NCBI RefSeq assembly: GCF_039621805.1
Contig: NZ_CP155073.1
Coordinates: 2,418,001-2,482,000, forward strand
Direction of reading: 5' to 3'
From: Paraburkholderia sp. PREW-6R
GTDB lineage: Bacteria > Pseudomonadota > Gammaproteobacteria > Burkholderiales > Burkholderiaceae
DNA length: 64,000 bases
The notes below the pieces were generated by a model, which was not told the DNA's origin, searched no databases, and saw only the letters and a list, made by a program, of their open reading frames with translations. This document shows positions 45,565 to 56,142 of this stretch, one piece after another. Numbering within the stretch: position 1 is the stretch's first letter; each line of letters begins with the position of its first letter. Made by a program: the position numbers and the translations under genes.

Positions 45565-46156
45565 ATGACACGCAAAACCCGCATTCAACCCATCGAGACC
45601 GCCGAGCCGGAAATCGACGAGAACGGTTACGACCGTCCCAGCAAGTCCCAGCTCAAGCGTGAAATGCATGAGCTGCAGGAACTGGGCGCCGCATTGATCG
45701 CGCTGCCCAAAGACGCGCTCAAGCGCATGCCCATGCCCGAAAAGCTCGACGACGCGGTGCGCGAAGCGCGCCGCATCACCGACCACGAAGGCAAGCGCCG
45801 CCAGCTGCAATACGTCGGGCGCGTAATGCGCTCGCTGCTGGACGAGGAAACCGCCGCCTTGCGCACCGCGCTCGACACCCACAACGGCGTCAACAAAGCG
45901 GAAACGGCCAGGCTGCACTGGATTGAACGCACGCGCGAAAAGCTGCTCGCCGACGACGCCGCGCTGACCGAGTTCATTCGCCAGCACCCGCACGCCGATC
46001 CGCAGCAGGGCCGCACGCTGATCCGCAATGCGCGCAAGGAGGCGCAGCAAAGCAAGCCGCCGCGCTACTTCCGCGAACTGTTCCAGTGGATCAAGAACGC
46101 CGACGGGCCGTCTGCCGCGGCTGATTCCGAAGTCGATGAAAGTCTGGAAGACGACG

Positions 46157-46176
<20 letters not shown>
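45565..46176 (+). CDS. darP: Ribosome biogenesis protein YjgA (DarP)
   Basis: A 203-residue DUF615 protein. YjgA/DarP binds late 50S precursors and helps place rRNA helices. The N-terminal [29 protein letters not shown] (about 20-48) is the family signature; [13 protein letters not shown] and FRELFQWIK follow. The C-terminus is acidic ([13 protein letters not shown]). The start at 45565 is supported by a TACAAT -10-like hexamer only 6 bases before, meaning the mRNA may be nearly leaderless. The end overlaps the mog gene by 20 bases in another frame. Confidence 0.93.
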
Positions 46177-46810
<634 letters not shown>

Positions 46811-46848
46811 AGACTTGCCGCCTGACTTAACGGTTCGGGTATGACGTG

Positions 46849-47457
46849 TTACGCGCCGCTCGCGCCATCAGGTGTCGACTGAATCAGGAAATGCTGGCGG
46901 TAGTACTTGAGTTCGTCGATCGACTCGTGAATGTCGGCGAGCGCCGTGTGCATCGCGCGCTTCTGGAAGCCCTTGTAGATTGCCGGCTGCCAGCGGCGGC
47001 ACAGTTCCTTCAGCGTGCTCACGTCGAGATTGCGGTAATGGAAGAAGCGCTCCAGATCCGGCATCCAGCGCGCCATGAAGCGGCGGTCCTGGCAGATCGA
47101 ATTGCCGCACATCGGCGACTTGCCGGGCGGCACGTATTGCGCGAGGAAGTCGCGAATCTGCTCGGTGGCATCGGCCTCGCTCACCGTCGACGCTTTGACC
47201 CGGTCGATCAGCCCCGAGCGACCGTGCGTGTTCTGATTCCACTCATCCATCGTGGCGAGCGTTTCGTCGGTCTGATGAATCGCCAGCACCGGGCCTTCCA
47301 CCATCCTGTCGAGCGTGGAGTTCGTCACCACCACCGCGATTTCGATGATGCGGTCGGAATCGGGCTCGAGCCCGGTCATTTCCATGTCCAGCCAGACGAG
47401 ATTCATGTCGCTGCGCACGAGCGGCGGCTGGTCGGTGGAGGCGAGGATGTCGGTCAT
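46849..47457 (-). CDS. orn: Oligoribonuclease Orn
   Basis: A 202-residue 3'-5' exoribonuclease of the DEDDh family that hydrolyses di- and short oligoribonucleotides, including pGpG from cyclic di-GMP breakdown. The acidic residues are in [20 protein letters not shown] (D and E), [12 protein letters not shown] (D), and [14 protein letters not shown] (H and D). I use MTDILAS; a farther upstream Met would add 17 residues. It converges with mog and is divergent from the M48 protease gene. pGpG clearance links it loosely to the VpsR-like regulator nearby. Confidence 0.95.
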   Translation of the reverse strand: MTDILASTDQPPLVRSDMNLVWLDMEMTGLEPDSDRIIEIAVVVTNSTLDRMVEGPVLAIHQTDETLATMDEWNQNTHGRSGLIDRVKASTVSEADATEQIRDFLAQYVPPGKSPMCGNSICQDRRFMARWMPDLERFFHYRNLDVSTLKELCRRWQPAIYKGFQKRAMHTALADIHESIDELKYYRQHFLIQSTPDGASGA

Positions 47458-47579
47458 GAAGGCAATCCCGTAGCCAGGCAGACGGCTTGCTGTCATTCCT
47501 TGCTGCAAGTCCGTATGCCGAGGCGAAGTTCGTATGAAAGCGGTTTAAGGGCGTTCCCGCCGGCAGGCAGGAAGGAACA

Positions 47580-47585
47580 TATAAT
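47580..47585 (+). promoter_or_regulatory. -10 element before the M48 protease gene
   Basis: A perfect TATAAT hexamer lies 29 bases before the ATG. No good -35 hexamer is seen at the right distance, so the call rests on the -10 alone. Confidence 0.5.
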
Positions 47586-47613
47586 TCTCGCATAGTTAAC
47601 ACGGAATCCCCGG

Positions 47614-48873
47614 ATGCCTACCCTGTACTTCACCGTTCTGTTCGTCATTGCCGTGGTGGCGATGGTCGGCACCAAGTTGTGGCTCGCGTCGCGGCAGATC
47701 CGCTTCGTCGCCGCGCACCGTGAACAGGTGCCGAGCCAGTTTGCCGGCACCATTGCGCTGAGCGCGCACCAGCGCGCCGCGGACTACACCGTCGAACGCA
47801 CCCGCCTCACCATGGCCGAAATCGTCGTCAGCGCGGCGGTATTGATCGGGCTCACGCTGCTTGGCGGCGTGCAGGCGCTCGACATGGCAATCTCCGACTG
47901 GATCGGACGCGGCTACCTCGGCCAGATCGCGCTGGTTGCCGCGGTGATTGCGATCACGAGCGTGATCGATCTGCCGTTCGACTATTACCGGCAGTTCGGC
48001 ATCGAGCAACGCTTCGGCTTTAACCGGATGAGCAAGCGGATTTTCTTCCTCGACCGCATCAAGGGAGTGCTGCTCGGCGCGGCATTCGGTCTGCCGCTGC
48101 TATTCGTCGTGCTGTGGCTGATGAACCAGGCAGGCAGCCTGTGGTGGCTGTGGACGTGGGTCGTATGGGTCGCATTCCAGATGCTCGTGCTGGTGCTGTA
48201 TCCGTCGTTCATTGCGCCGCTCTTCAACAAGTTCGAACCGCTCAAGGACGAAGCGCTGAAAAACCGTATTGAAGCGCTGATGCAGCGCTGCGGCTTCGCT
48301 GCGAAAGGTCTGTTCGTGATGGACGGCAGCCGCCGTTCAGCGCACGGCAATGCGTATTTCACTGGCTTCGGCGCCGCCAAGCGGATCGTGTTCTTCGACA
48401 CACTGCTCGCGCGGCTGTCGGGCAGCGAGATCGAAGCGGTACTCGCGCACGAACTCGGCCATTTCAAGCGCCGTCATGTCATCAAGCGAATGCTCGTGAC
48501 GTTCGCCATCAGTCTCGTCATGCTCGCGCTGCTTGGCTGGCTGACACAGTGCGTGTGGTTCTACGAAGGACTCGGCGTGCGGCCCTCGCTGGTTGGCGGC
48601 AACAGTGGACTGGCGCTGGTGCTGTTCTTCCTTGCGTTGCCCGTCTTCCTGTTCTTCGTGACGCCGCTTGGCAGCCTGAGTTCGCGCAAGCACGAGTTCG
48701 AGGCGGACGCGTTCGCCGCCACGCAAACCGATGCGCAAGACCTCGTGAACGCGCTCGTCAAACTGTACGAGGACAATGCATCCACGTTGACACCGGATCC
48801 GCTGTACACCGCGTTCTACTATTCGCACCCACCAGCGTCGCAGCGGATCGACCGCCTGCTGCGACACGCATGA
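47614..48873 (+). CDS. M48 family CAAX/Ste24-type zinc metalloprotease
   Basis: A 419-residue integral membrane protease. Seven or so hydrophobic segments surround the zinc-binding HELGH in [13 protein letters not shown] (near residue 280); the third ligand is a Glu in [31 protein letters not shown] (about 125-142) and [15 protein letters not shown] at the end are typical of bacterial Ste24 homologues. It probably acts in membrane protein quality control. Bacteria lack prenylated CAAX proteins, so the eukaryotic function does not transfer. The stop overlaps the rsgA start (ATGA). Confidence 0.92.
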   Translation: MPTLYFTVLFVIAVVAMVGTKLWLASRQIRFVAAHREQVPSQFAGTIALSAHQRAADYTVERTRLTMAEIVVSAAVLIGLTLLGGVQALDMAISDWIGRGYLGQIALVAAVIAITSVIDLPFDYYRQFGIEQRFGFNRMSKRIFFLDRIKGVLLGAAFGLPLLFVVLWLMNQAGSLWWLWTWVVWVAFQMLVLVLYPSFIAPLFNKFEPLKDEALKNRIEALMQRCGFAAKGLFVMDGSRRSAHGNAYFTGFGAAKRIVFFDTLLARLSGSEIEAVLAHELGHFKRRHVIKRMLVTFAISLVMLALLGWLTQCVWFYEGLGVRPSLVGGNSGLALVLFFLALPVFLFFVTPLGSLSSRKHEFEADAFAATQTDAQDLVNALVKLYEDNASTLTPDPLYTAFYYSHPPASQRIDRLLRHA

Positions 48874-49829
48874 GCGGCCGGTCCCCCAAAGCGGCGCGCG
48901 CGTTATCCACTACGCGCGTGGTCGGCCTCGTGATTGCCGCGCACGGCCGCCACTATCTCGTCGCCCCCGACGACGGCGCGCCGATGCTCCAATGCTTTCC
49001 GCGCGGCAAGCGCAGCGAAGTGGCGGTCGGCGATCGCGTGATTTACGAGCCGACGTCGGCGGACCAGGGTGTGATCGTCGAAATCGGCGAACGGCGCAAT
49101 CTGCTGTATCGCTCGGACCAGTACAAGTCGAAGCTTTTCGCGGCGAATCTCGATCAATTGCTGATCGTGCTCGCTACCGAGCCGCATTTCAGCGAAGATC
49201 TGCTCGGGCGCGCGCTGGTCGCGGCCGAGGCGCACGAGTTGAAGCCATTGATCGTGCTGAACAAGATCGACGTGACCGGTGCGCTCGACGGTGCGCGCAA
49301 ACGGCTCGAGCCGTACCGCGCGCTTGGCTACACAGTGCTGGAAGTGTCGATCAAGACCCAACCGGAAGCGGCGCGCGCGATATTGACCGAGCATCTGTAC
49401 GGACACTCCACACTGCTGCTCGGCCAGTCCGGCATGGGTAAATCGACGCTGGTGAACCTGCTGATCCCGGATGCGGAAGTCGCAACCCGCGAAATATCCA
49501 CTGCGCTAAACAGCGGACGGCACACCACCACGTTCACCCGCCTGTATCCGTTGCCTGCTTTGCCGGACGGCCCCCACGCTCAAAGCGGATCGCTGATCGA
49601 TTCTCCGGGCTTTCAGGAATTCGGTCTGCACCATCTGACCGAAGGCCGTCTTGAGCGGGCATTCCCGGAATTCCGACCGCTCCTCGCGAACTGCCGCTTT
49701 TATAACTGCCATCATTTGCACGAGCCAGGCTGCGCGATTCTGGAAGCGGTTGCCGACGGTCGGATTCGTCGCGAACGGCATGCGCTGTATGCGCAACTCG
49801 TCCACGAAGCCAGTCAGATCGTGCGCTAA
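48870..49829 (+). CDS. rsgA: Ribosome small subunit-dependent GTPase RsgA
   Basis: A 319-residue circularly permuted GTPase that helps complete 30S subunit maturation. An OB-fold is at about 15-80. The G motifs are in permuted order: G4 NKIDV, then G1 [12 protein letters not shown], and G3 DSPGFQEF. The zinc-binding region follows with [15 protein letters not shown]. The ATG overlaps the protease stop by 4 bases; a longer upstream frame is a shadow of the protease gene. The zinc-ribbon gene follows 30 bases later. Confidence 0.95.
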   Translation: MSGRSPKAARALSTTRVVGLVIAAHGRHYLVAPDDGAPMLQCFPRGKRSEVAVGDRVIYEPTSADQGVIVEIGERRNLLYRSDQYKSKLFAANLDQLLIVLATEPHFSEDLLGRALVAAEAHELKPLIVLNKIDVTGALDGARKRLEPYRALGYTVLEVSIKTQPEAARAILTEHLYGHSTLLLGQSGMGKSTLVNLLIPDAEVATREISTALNSGRHTTTFTRLYPLPALPDGPHAQSGSLIDSPGFQEFGLHHLTEGRLERAFPEFRPLLANCRFYNCHHLHEPGCAILEAVADGRIRRERHALYAQLVHEASQIVR

Positions 49830-49859
49830 CGCGCGCCGCAATCAAACTACGGGTTCACA

Positions 49860-50180
49860 ATGAAATTGATGCGCGCGCCCAATCTGATCATCGGCCAGCA
49901 TTGGGTCAACGTGCTTCAGACTGCGGGCATTTCGTGTGAATTGCATAACCGTTACCTGAACGGCGCGCTCGGCGACATCCCGGCGGACCAATGCGCGCCC
50001 GAGCTGTGGCTCGTTGACGAGCGCGACGAAGCGATGGCGCGTCGTTTGATCAACGCAGCTGCGCAGGGCCCCGCCGCGGGCACGCCTTGCTGGCGTTGCC
50101 GGGAATGCGGCGAAACGCTCGAGCCGCAGTTCACGGTCTGCTGGCAATGTGGAACGGCCCGCAATCCGCTGGACGGCTAG
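49860..50180 (+). CDS. DUF2007-type protein with zinc ribbon
   Basis: A 106-residue protein. The N-terminal half (MKLMRAPNLIIGQHWVNVLQTAGISCELHNRYLNGALGDIP, residues 1-40 landmark) is like DUF2007, a ferredoxin-fold putative signal-transducing domain. The C-terminal part is a zinc ribbon with CWRCRECGE and CWQCGTAR, giving two CxxC pairs. It is 30 bases after rsgA and likely in the same transcript. Its role is unknown. Confidence 0.83.
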   Translation: MKLMRAPNLIIGQHWVNVLQTAGISCELHNRYLNGALGDIPADQCAPELWLVDERDEAMARRLINAAAQGPAAGTPCWRCRECGETLEPQFTVCWQCGTARNPLDG

Positions 50181-50205
50181 AGATGAAATGATCGTGCAAT
50201 GACAG

Positions 50206-50238
50206 AGGCCGGGGTCACGAGCTGCACCCCGGCCTTTC
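50206..50238. terminator. Terminator between convergent zinc-ribbon and CobD-like genes
   Basis: AGGCCGGGGT / ACCCCGGCCT is a perfect 10-bp stem around a 10-nt loop, followed by TTTC. Confidence 0.88.
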
Positions 50239-50284
50239 TGAATGCTTGACCGTTCAGGATCACGCGTGCCGCGTCATTGAAGCT

Positions 50285-51223
50285 TCAGGCGAGCCATACC
50301 GCGATGGTCAGCATGAGCAACAGGATCATCCACAGCACGACCGCACGCCATACGAGACCTACCGCCGATTGCAACGTGCGCGGCGTGCAGTCGTCACCCA
50401 CCTGCATCGGACCGCCGTCGCCAGTGGCGAGCGCGTCGAGACTCGACGGTTCCGCCAGCGGCCCGCTCAGGCGTGCGCCCAACGCACCGCTGCCGGCGGC
50501 GAGCAACACGCCGTCGTTTGCATCCGGCCATTGCCGCGTATGGTTTCGCCACGCGTAGATTGCGTCTTCGAAATTGCCGACGATCGCAAAGCCTAGCGAC
50601 GTGAGGCGCGCCGGCACCCAGTCGATCACGAAAAACGCTTGTTGCGCGAAACTGGAGAATGCGACCGTGCGGTCGTCCACCGGTCGCGCCCATGCGCGCG
50701 CAAGATATTCGGCGATCCGGTAGAGCACCGCGCCTGCCGGCCCGACCGGAATCAGAAACCAGAAGAACACTCCGAATACATGCCGGTGCGACGCGACCAC
50801 TGCGTGGATCAGCGTGTGACGCACGATCTCGCTCACCGGCATGTCCACGGTGTCGAGTCCGGTCCATTCGTGCAGGATTTCACGCGCGCGCGGCACGTCG
50901 TCGTTATTCAACGCGAGATGGATGTCGGTGAAATAGTGGCTGAACTGGCGGAAGCCCAGCGTGAAATACAGCACCGCGACGTTCCACAGGAACGCGAGTG
51001 CGAAGTGAATGTGGTACAGCACGTAATAGACGAGCGCCACGGCCAGCGTCCAGGGCACCACTACCACGAGCCATGCGAGCAACCCGTGTCTGGGTTTGCC
51101 GGCATCGAATCCGTGCGCCGCCGACTCCGCATGGTACTGAAGCAACGCAGACACCGGATTGTTCGGCGACAGCGCGCGTACCTGTTCAATGATCAGGGCC
51201 AGCAATACGGAGAAAAAAGTCAT
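50285..51223 (-). CDS. CobD/CbiB-like integral membrane protein
   Basis: A 312-residue membrane protein of the CobD/CbiB family. True CobD makes adenosylcobinamide phosphate from cobyric acid. Here the start MTFFSVLLALIIEQVRAL and central HTLIHAVVASHRHVFGVFFWFLIPVGPAGAVLYRIAEYL (about 165-205) fit the family shape, with about five helices. This shorter paralogue is found next to NUDIX genes in Burkholderiaceae rather than in cobalamin operons, so its role may differ; AmpE-like proteins share the fold. I chose the ATG at 51223 rather than one 28 codons upstream. Confidence 0.78.
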   Translation of the reverse strand: MTFFSVLLALIIEQVRALSPNNPVSALLQYHAESAAHGFDAGKPRHGLLAWLVVVVPWTLAVALVYYVLYHIHFALAFLWNVAVLYFTLGFRQFSHYFTDIHLALNNDDVPRAREILHEWTGLDTVDMPVSEIVRHTLIHAVVASHRHVFGVFFWFLIPVGPAGAVLYRIAEYLARAWARPVDDRTVAFSSFAQQAFFVIDWVPARLTSLGFAIVGNFEDAIYAWRNHTRQWPDANDGVLLAAGSGALGARLSGPLAEPSSLDALATGDGGPMQVGDDCTPRTLQSAVGLVWRAVVLWMILLLMLTIAVWLA

Positions 51224-51334
51224 GCGATGCGCCGTGCTTTTCGAGTTATTACGATTGTTTGTAACGATAGCACAGGGTCGGATGCCACTGAGCGCAGACA
51301 TTGCCAAACAGCGGACCCGTGCACAGCGGCGGCG

Positions 51335-52084
51335 TCACGCCGCCAGGAACCGATAGAAGTTACGCAGCATCGCCGCTGTGGCGCCCCAGATAAAGTAGTG
51401 GCCGCCGGTTCGACTGCCAGCCTCTCCGTCTTGCACCGATGCATCGCGCGGATAAGGCATCGCGAAAAAGCGGCGCTCGCCGCCTTCATAGCGAAACACC
51501 CGCACCTCGTGATGCACGGGGTTCATCAGGAACGCGAGCGGCACTTCGAAGGCTTCGGCGACTTCGACGGTGTCCACGGTCAACGTGAACGGCGGGTGAA
51601 CGAGACCGATCACGGGCGTGACGCGGAAACCGGTGCCCGTCAGATAGTCGGGCAAAGTGCCGAGAATTTCGACGCGCGATGGGTCGAGGCCAACCTCTTC
51701 ATGCGCTTCACGCAAGGCGGTGGCCGTGGCGTCGGCGTCAAACGGTTCATGGCGGCCGCCAGGGAAGCTCACCTGGCCGGCGTGGTCGTTCAGATGGTCC
51801 GCGCGCTGGGTCAGCAGGACCGTCAGCCCGTGTTCCCGAACCACCAGCGGCACCAGAACGGCGGCTACGCGCGGGTCGACATGCTTGTCGCGCCACGGCG
51901 CTTCGATGATCGGCTCGGCCTCCCACGGAAGGCGCTGCTCGAAGCGTGCACGCAGGCCGTCTGGCGTGAGACGCTGCGGCACCACAGGCGGCAGATCAGC
52001 GCCTGTTTCTTCGACAGGCAAAATTTCGGGCTCAAAGACAGGGCGGATCAACGGGTCTCCCGAACGAGCGGATAGGGACGCCAC
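51335..52084 (-). CDS. NUDIX hydrolase, CoA pyrophosphatase-like
   Basis: A 249-residue NUDIX enzyme. The NUDIX box is at about residues 117-139: GGRHEPFDADATATALREAHEEVGL (landmark; GX5EX7REUXEEXGU pattern with D in place of the first E). VLLTQRADHLNDHAGQVSFPGG just before it is the CoA-binding UPF0035 motif of CoA diphosphatases. It would cleave CoA to 4'-phosphopantetheine and ADP. The start is GTG at 52084. It lies after the rplS terminator on the same strand. Confidence 0.87.
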   Translation of the reverse strand: MASLSARSGDPLIRPVFEPEILPVEETGADLPPVVPQRLTPDGLRARFEQRLPWEAEPIIEAPWRDKHVDPRVAAVLVPLVVREHGLTVLLTQRADHLNDHAGQVSFPGGRHEPFDADATATALREAHEEVGLDPSRVEILGTLPDYLTGTGFRVTPVIGLVHPPFTLTVDTVEVAEAFEVPLAFLMNPVHHEVRVFRYEGGERRFFAMPYPRDASVQDGEAGSRTGGHYFIWGATAAMLRNFYRFLAA

Positions 52085-52102
52085 TATTTTGACCTGGCAA
52101 AC

Positions 52103-52132
52103 AAAAAAGCACCCGCGTGGGGTGCTTTTTCT
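52103..52132 (-). terminator. Intrinsic terminator after rplS
   Basis: AAAAAGCACCCCACGCGGGTGCTTTTTT on the minus strand forms a strong GCACCC/GGGTGC stem with T6. It closes the rpsP-rimM-trmD-rplS operon and precedes the NUDIX gene. Confidence 0.93.
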
Positions 52133-52140
52133 TACAGCAT

Positions 52141-52530
52141 TTACGCCTGGGAAGCAGCGCGGTCTTTCGAGACCAGCTTTTCCTTGATTCGAGCCGACTT
52201 GCCCGAACGGTCGCGCAGGTAGTACAGCTTGGCACGACGCACATCACCACGACGCTTCACGACGATGCTTGCCAGCAGCGGCGAGTAAGTCTGGAACGTA
52301 CGCTCGACACCTTCGCCCGACGAAATCTTACGGACGATGAACGACGAATTCAGACCACGGTTACGCTTGGCGATTACGACGCCTTCGTAAGCCTGAACAC
52401 GCTTACGCGTACCTTCAACCACGTTCACGCTGACGATCACCGTATCGCCGGGAGCGAATTCGGGGATGGTCTTCTCGCCGAGGGCGCGCGCAATTTCTTC
52501 CTGCTCGAGTTTTGCAATCAGATTCATCAC
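52141..52530 (-). CDS. rplS: 50S ribosomal protein L19
   Basis: A 129-residue ribosomal protein at the 30S-50S interface. The sequence [42 protein letters not shown], and [25 protein letters not shown], given as landmarks, is unmistakable. The basic C-terminus ([14 protein letters not shown]) is longer than in E. coli (115 residues) as usual in this group. Last gene of the rpsP operon. Confidence 0.97.
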   Translation of the reverse strand: MMNLIAKLEQEEIARALGEKTIPEFAPGDTVIVSVNVVEGTRKRVQAYEGVVIAKRNRGLNSSFIVRKISSGEGVERTFQTYSPLLASIVVKRRGDVRRAKLYYLRDRSGKSARIKEKLVSKDRAASQA

Positions 52531-52682
52531 TGACTCCTAAGTCCATCTTGTCGACGTTCGTACCTGCCTCGCGCTGAGTTGCCTTTTGCGCCCGGCTACG
52601 GCCCCGATAGAGGATGGGTTCACATCAGGCGCCGTACACGCATGTAAGGCGCCGCCTGGTGTCCGCTTGAAAGGCCGGGGCT

Positions 52683-53450
52683 TTATGCCTTCGGCTCTTT
52701 GTTTGCGAGACTTGCAAGCCATGCCTCGTCGGCACGGCTCAACATCTTGTTCTTTCTGGCCTTGACGATCAGATCGGGCCGCTTGTTCAACGTATTGCGC
52801 AACGCTTCGCGCCGACGCCACGCTTCGATCTCCGCATGATGGCCACCGAGCAGCACATCTGGCACGCGCACGCCGTTGTACTCCTCGGGACGCGTGTAAT
52901 GCGGACAATCTAGCAGCACGTCGACGAAGCTGTCCTGCACCGCCGACTGCGCATCGTTCAGAACGCCCGGCAATTGACGCACGACCGCGTCCATCAATGC
53001 CATTGCCGGCAATTCACCGCCTGACAGCACGAAGTCGCCAAGGCTGACTTCTTCGTCGACCACGCGGTCGAGAAGACGCTGGTCAATCGCTTCATAACGA
53101 CCGCACAACAGAATCAGACCGGATTGCGCCGCAAACTGCATGACGCGCTCGTGATTCAACGTGGCGCCTTGCGGCGACATCATCACCACGCGCGGTGAGA
53201 GGATGCCCTGCTCCGCCTGCGCCGCTTTTGCCGCGCCGATCGCGTCTTCGAGCGGCCGCGCCAGCATGACCATGCCAGGGCCGCCGCCATAAGGACGATC
53301 GTCGATCGTACGGTAGTTATCCGTGGTGAAATCGCGCGGATTCCACGTACGCAAGCCGTAACGCTCCTGCTTTGCCGCCCGGCTGGTAATGCCCCAATCG
53401 GTCAGCGCACGGAACATGTCAGGAAAGAGCGTAACGACATCGAACTGCAT
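52683..53450 (-). CDS. trmD: tRNA (guanine-N1-)-methyltransferase TrmD
   Basis: A 255-residue SPOUT methyltransferase that makes m1G37 in tRNAs reading CNN, UGG-type and similar codons, preventing frameshifts. [13 protein letters not shown] starts the protein; [22 protein letters not shown] and [19 protein letters not shown] form the knotted SAM site. The C-terminal domain has [14 protein letters not shown]. It lies 24 bases after rimM and 150 before rplS, in the standard order. Confidence 0.97.
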   Translation of the reverse strand: MQFDVVTLFPDMFRALTDWGITSRAAKQERYGLRTWNPRDFTTDNYRTIDDRPYGGGPGMVMLARPLEDAIGAAKAAQAEQGILSPRVVMMSPQGATLNHERVMQFAAQSGLILLCGRYEAIDQRLLDRVVDEEVSLGDFVLSGGELPAMALMDAVVRQLPGVLNDAQSAVQDSFVDVLLDCPHYTRPEEYNGVRVPDVLLGGHHAEIEAWRRREALRNTLNKRPDLIVKARKNKMLSRADEAWLASLANKEPKA

Positions 53451-53474
53451 CGCTCTCTCCGTTCAGCGAATCAT

Positions 53475-54221
53475 TTAATAGTCGGCTTCCCATTCGACGA
53501 TGATCTGCTTCGCCGCCTGGTCGACCGTTTTGACAAAGACGCCGACGAACGGGATCAAACGTTCGCCCGTTACCGGCTTACCGTTCTTGTCGGTAGACGG
53601 ATATTCGACACGCAACACCGAGTGCGCGCCGTTGTCGATCATGTCTGCAACCTTGCCGAGATCGACGCCGGCCACATTCACCACATTCAGGCCGAGCAGG
53701 TCGACCCAGTAGAATTCGTCGGCCTCGAGAGCCGGAAATTCGCTGCGGCTGACGTAGACGCGAGCGCCGCGCAGTGCCAGCGCCACATCACGATCAGCGA
53801 TGCCGCCCAGATGGGCGACCACACTGTCGCTATGCGTTTTCGCGTCCAAAGCCAGCGCCGACTTGCGCTCGCGGCCTTGCATCAGCCACCAGCGCTTCGC
53901 GCTCAACAATGCGTCACCGCCGTGGCCGGCATCCGCGTGAGCGGCCACCTTGACCCAGCCTTTGAGGCCGTAAGCGTCGACGATCTTGCCGACTTCGACC
54001 GCGTCGGCCGGCCAGCTCTCCACGGTTTCCGCGCGCATGGCTGCGGCCTCGGCACCCGTGGTTGAGACGTTGGCTTTCGCCTTGCCTTCGGTTTTTTCGA
54101 CCGGCTTGCGGACGAATGCACCGAACGACACCTGATCAGACGCCTTTGCGCGCGGGGCCGCGGTTTTTGCCGCAACCTTTGCCTTCACGCGATCTGTGCT
54201 GCCGTAATCACGTTCAGACAT
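53475..54221 (-). CDS. rimM: 16S rRNA processing protein RimM
   Basis: A 248-residue maturation factor for the 30S head that binds S19. The conserved RimM fold starts near residue 72 ([20 protein letters not shown]), with [15 protein letters not shown] and the PRC-barrel end [14 protein letters not shown]. The first 70 residues are Lys/Ala-rich and not part of the E. coli protein (182 residues). I keep the long start because the MSERDYGS reading frame keeps normal codon use and I believe such extensions are common in Burkholderia; a Met at residue 62 is the alternative. Confidence 0.93.
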   Translation of the reverse strand: MSERDYGSTDRVKAKVAAKTAAPRAKASDQVSFGAFVRKPVEKTEGKAKANVSTTGAEAAAMRAETVESWPADAVEVGKIVDAYGLKGWVKVAAHADAGHGGDALLSAKRWWLMQGRERKSALALDAKTHSDSVVAHLGGIADRDVALALRGARVYVSRSEFPALEADEFYWVDLLGLNVVNVAGVDLGKVADMIDNGAHSVLRVEYPSTDKNGKPVTGERLIPFVGVFVKTVDQAAKQIIVEWEADY

Positions 54222-54377
54222 AAGAGAACCTCGCTGCCAATCTCGACGCCTGCGTCAGCATGACTGCCAATACCACCATTTGCGTTTCTGACTGCGCCCG
54301 CCAGGTGCGCGGGCCGCCGGCCAGACCGACGTTCGATCCGGCTACGACACGCCTGCGCGCTGCCCTGCGTGCGGCCA

Positions 54378-54632
54378 TTAAGCAGCCGGCTGCGCCTTTT
54401 GCGCTTCTTTCACGAGACGCTGAACGGTCGGCGACAGTTGCGCGCCAACGCCTTGCCAGTACGTCAGGCGATCTTGAGCGATACGCAGGGCTTCACCCTT
54501 CGTAGCGATCGGGTTATAAAAGCCCACGCGCTCGATGAAGCGGCCGTCACGACGGTTACGCGAGTCGGTTGCGACGATGTTGTAGAACGGGCGCTTCTTG
54601 GAGCCGCCACGAGCCAAGCGGATGATGACCAT
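54378..54632 (-). CDS. rpsP: 30S ribosomal protein S16
   Basis: An 84-residue ribosomal protein. [41 protein letters not shown] is the standard start, residues 1-41. It is the first gene of the rpsP-rimM-trmD-rplS operon. A strong promoter lies 50 bases upstream. Confidence 0.97.
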   Translation of the reverse strand: MVIIRLARGGSKKRPFYNIVATDSRNRRDGRFIERVGFYNPIATKGEALRIAQDRLTYWQGVGAQLSPTVQRLVKEAQKAQPAA

Positions 54633-54678
54633 TACTAGAATCCTTGAAAACCGGGGTTCGGAACGACTGAAACACGCG

Positions 54679-54707
54679 ATTATAGCGGGAAACTGACGCC
54701 ATAACAA
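54679..54707 (-). promoter_or_regulatory. Sigma-70 promoter of the rpsP operon
   Basis: On the minus strand, -35 TTGTTA (54702-54707) and a perfect -10 TATAAT (54679-54684) are 17 bp apart. Transcription would start near 54672, leaving about 40 bases of leader before rpsP. Confidence 0.85.
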
Positions 54708-54805
54708 ACACTTACCGGGATAAACTGAGCAGGCGTAATGCGCCGGCCACGCCTGCGCGACGCCCAGACCACGCTAAAACGCCCGAATCACTTGACGGAG
54801 CGCCT

Positions 54806-55990
54806 GTGAAAGTCCTGCCTTGCAACGCGTTTTTGGCCTTTGCTTTGGCCTGCCGCACGGCGCTTTTCAAGCGTGCGCTTGACCTGCGAAGCCGTCTGGC
54901 GCACGGTGCGGCCGTTTTGCTCGCGGCTGGCTTGACCGTTCCGGCGCTTGCCGCCCTACCCGTGGATCGCATCAAAGTGCCGTTGGGCTTCCATATCACG
55001 GTGTTGTCCGATGCGGTGCCGAGCGCGCGGGCCATGACGTGGTCGCCGAAAGGCATCCTCTATATAGGAAGCCTCGACGGTCACGTCTACGCGCTTGAAT
55101 TGCAGAACGGCCGGGTGACCGCGCGCCACGTGATCGCTTCCGGCCTGGAAAGCCCGGCGGGCGTTGCGTGGCACGACGGCGCGCTGTATGTGTCGGCGGT
55201 GTCGCGAATTCTGCGATTCGACGCAATCGACGATCATCTGGACAATCCGCCCAAGCCCGCCATCGTGACCGACCAATTGCCGACCGAAACGCACCACGGC
55301 TGGAAGTTCATTGCATTCGGCCCCGACGGCAAGCTGTACGTGCCGCAAGGCGCGCCCTGCAACGTATGTCTGAAGGACCGCAGCCGCTATGGGCTGATCG
55401 GCCGCATGGACCCGGACGGCAGCCACTACGAAGTAGTCGCCCGCGGCATACGGAATTCCGTGGGCTTCGCGTGGGATCCGCTCACGCACGACCTGTGGTT
55501 CACCGACAACGGCCGCGACCTGCTGGGTGACGATATACCGAGCGACAAACTCAACCGCGCGCCGCGTGCCGGCATGGATTTCGGCTTTCCCTATTGCCAC
55601 GGCGGCGACACGCCCGACCCTGAATTCGGCAAGGACCATCCCTGCAGCGCGTTCACTCCTCCCGTCGTCAAACTGGGCGCACACGTCGCCGCGCTCGGCA
55701 TGCGTTTTTACACCGGCTCGATGTTTCCGGCCGCCTATAAAAACAACATCTTCATCGCTGAGCATGGCTCGTGGAATCGCAGCAAGAAAGTCGGCTACCG
55801 CGTGGTGCGTGTGATCACGAATCCGGACGGCAGCAACGCCCACCAGGAAGTCTTTGCTGACGGCTGGCTGGAACCGGACGAAACGCAATGGGGGCGCCCC
55901 GCCGATGTGCTGCCGCTGCCCGATGGCTCGCTGCTGATCAGCGACGACTACGCGGGCGCCGTCTACCGCGTGACTTACGCGGCGCCTTGA
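54806..55990 (+). CDS. Exported PQQ-type sugar dehydrogenase (sorbosone dehydrogenase family)
   Basis: A 394-residue six-bladed beta-propeller protein. A signal peptide is predicted at the N-terminus (hydrophobic segment around residues 30-50, cleavage near LAALP). Landmarks include PLGFHITVLSDAVPSARAM, HHGWKFIAFGPDGKLYVPQGAPCNVC, and FIAEHGSWNRSKKVGYRVVRV, all typical of the soluble glucose/sorbosone dehydrogenase family. It would oxidise an aldose or related compound in the periplasm with PQQ. No PQQ or cytochrome partner gene is near. It stands alone, divergent from rpsP. Confidence 0.85.
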   Translation: MKVLPCNAFLAFALACRTALFKRALDLRSRLAHGAAVLLAAGLTVPALAALPVDRIKVPLGFHITVLSDAVPSARAMTWSPKGILYIGSLDGHVYALELQNGRVTARHVIASGLESPAGVAWHDGALYVSAVSRILRFDAIDDHLDNPPKPAIVTDQLPTETHHGWKFIAFGPDGKLYVPQGAPCNVCLKDRSRYGLIGRMDPDGSHYEVVARGIRNSVGFAWDPLTHDLWFTDNGRDLLGDDIPSDKLNRAPRAGMDFGFPYCHGGDTPDPEFGKDHPCSAFTPPVVKLGAHVAALGMRFYTGSMFPAAYKNNIFIAEHGSWNRSKKVGYRVVRVITNPDGSNAHQEVFADGWLEPDETQWGRPADVLPLPDGSLLISDDYAGAVYRVTYAAP

Positions 55991-56142
55991 GCCTGCTGCA
56001 CGGCTAGGTGCTTGCAGCCCGGCTATACCCATGCCCTCGCAAGTCACATGACCTCAGCCGTGCAGCGGGCGTAGAATGCGCGACGCTCTGCGCCTCGGCG
56101 CGCCGGCTCCTTTCGACCGCCTGCCACTTTGCCCTCGCCCAC

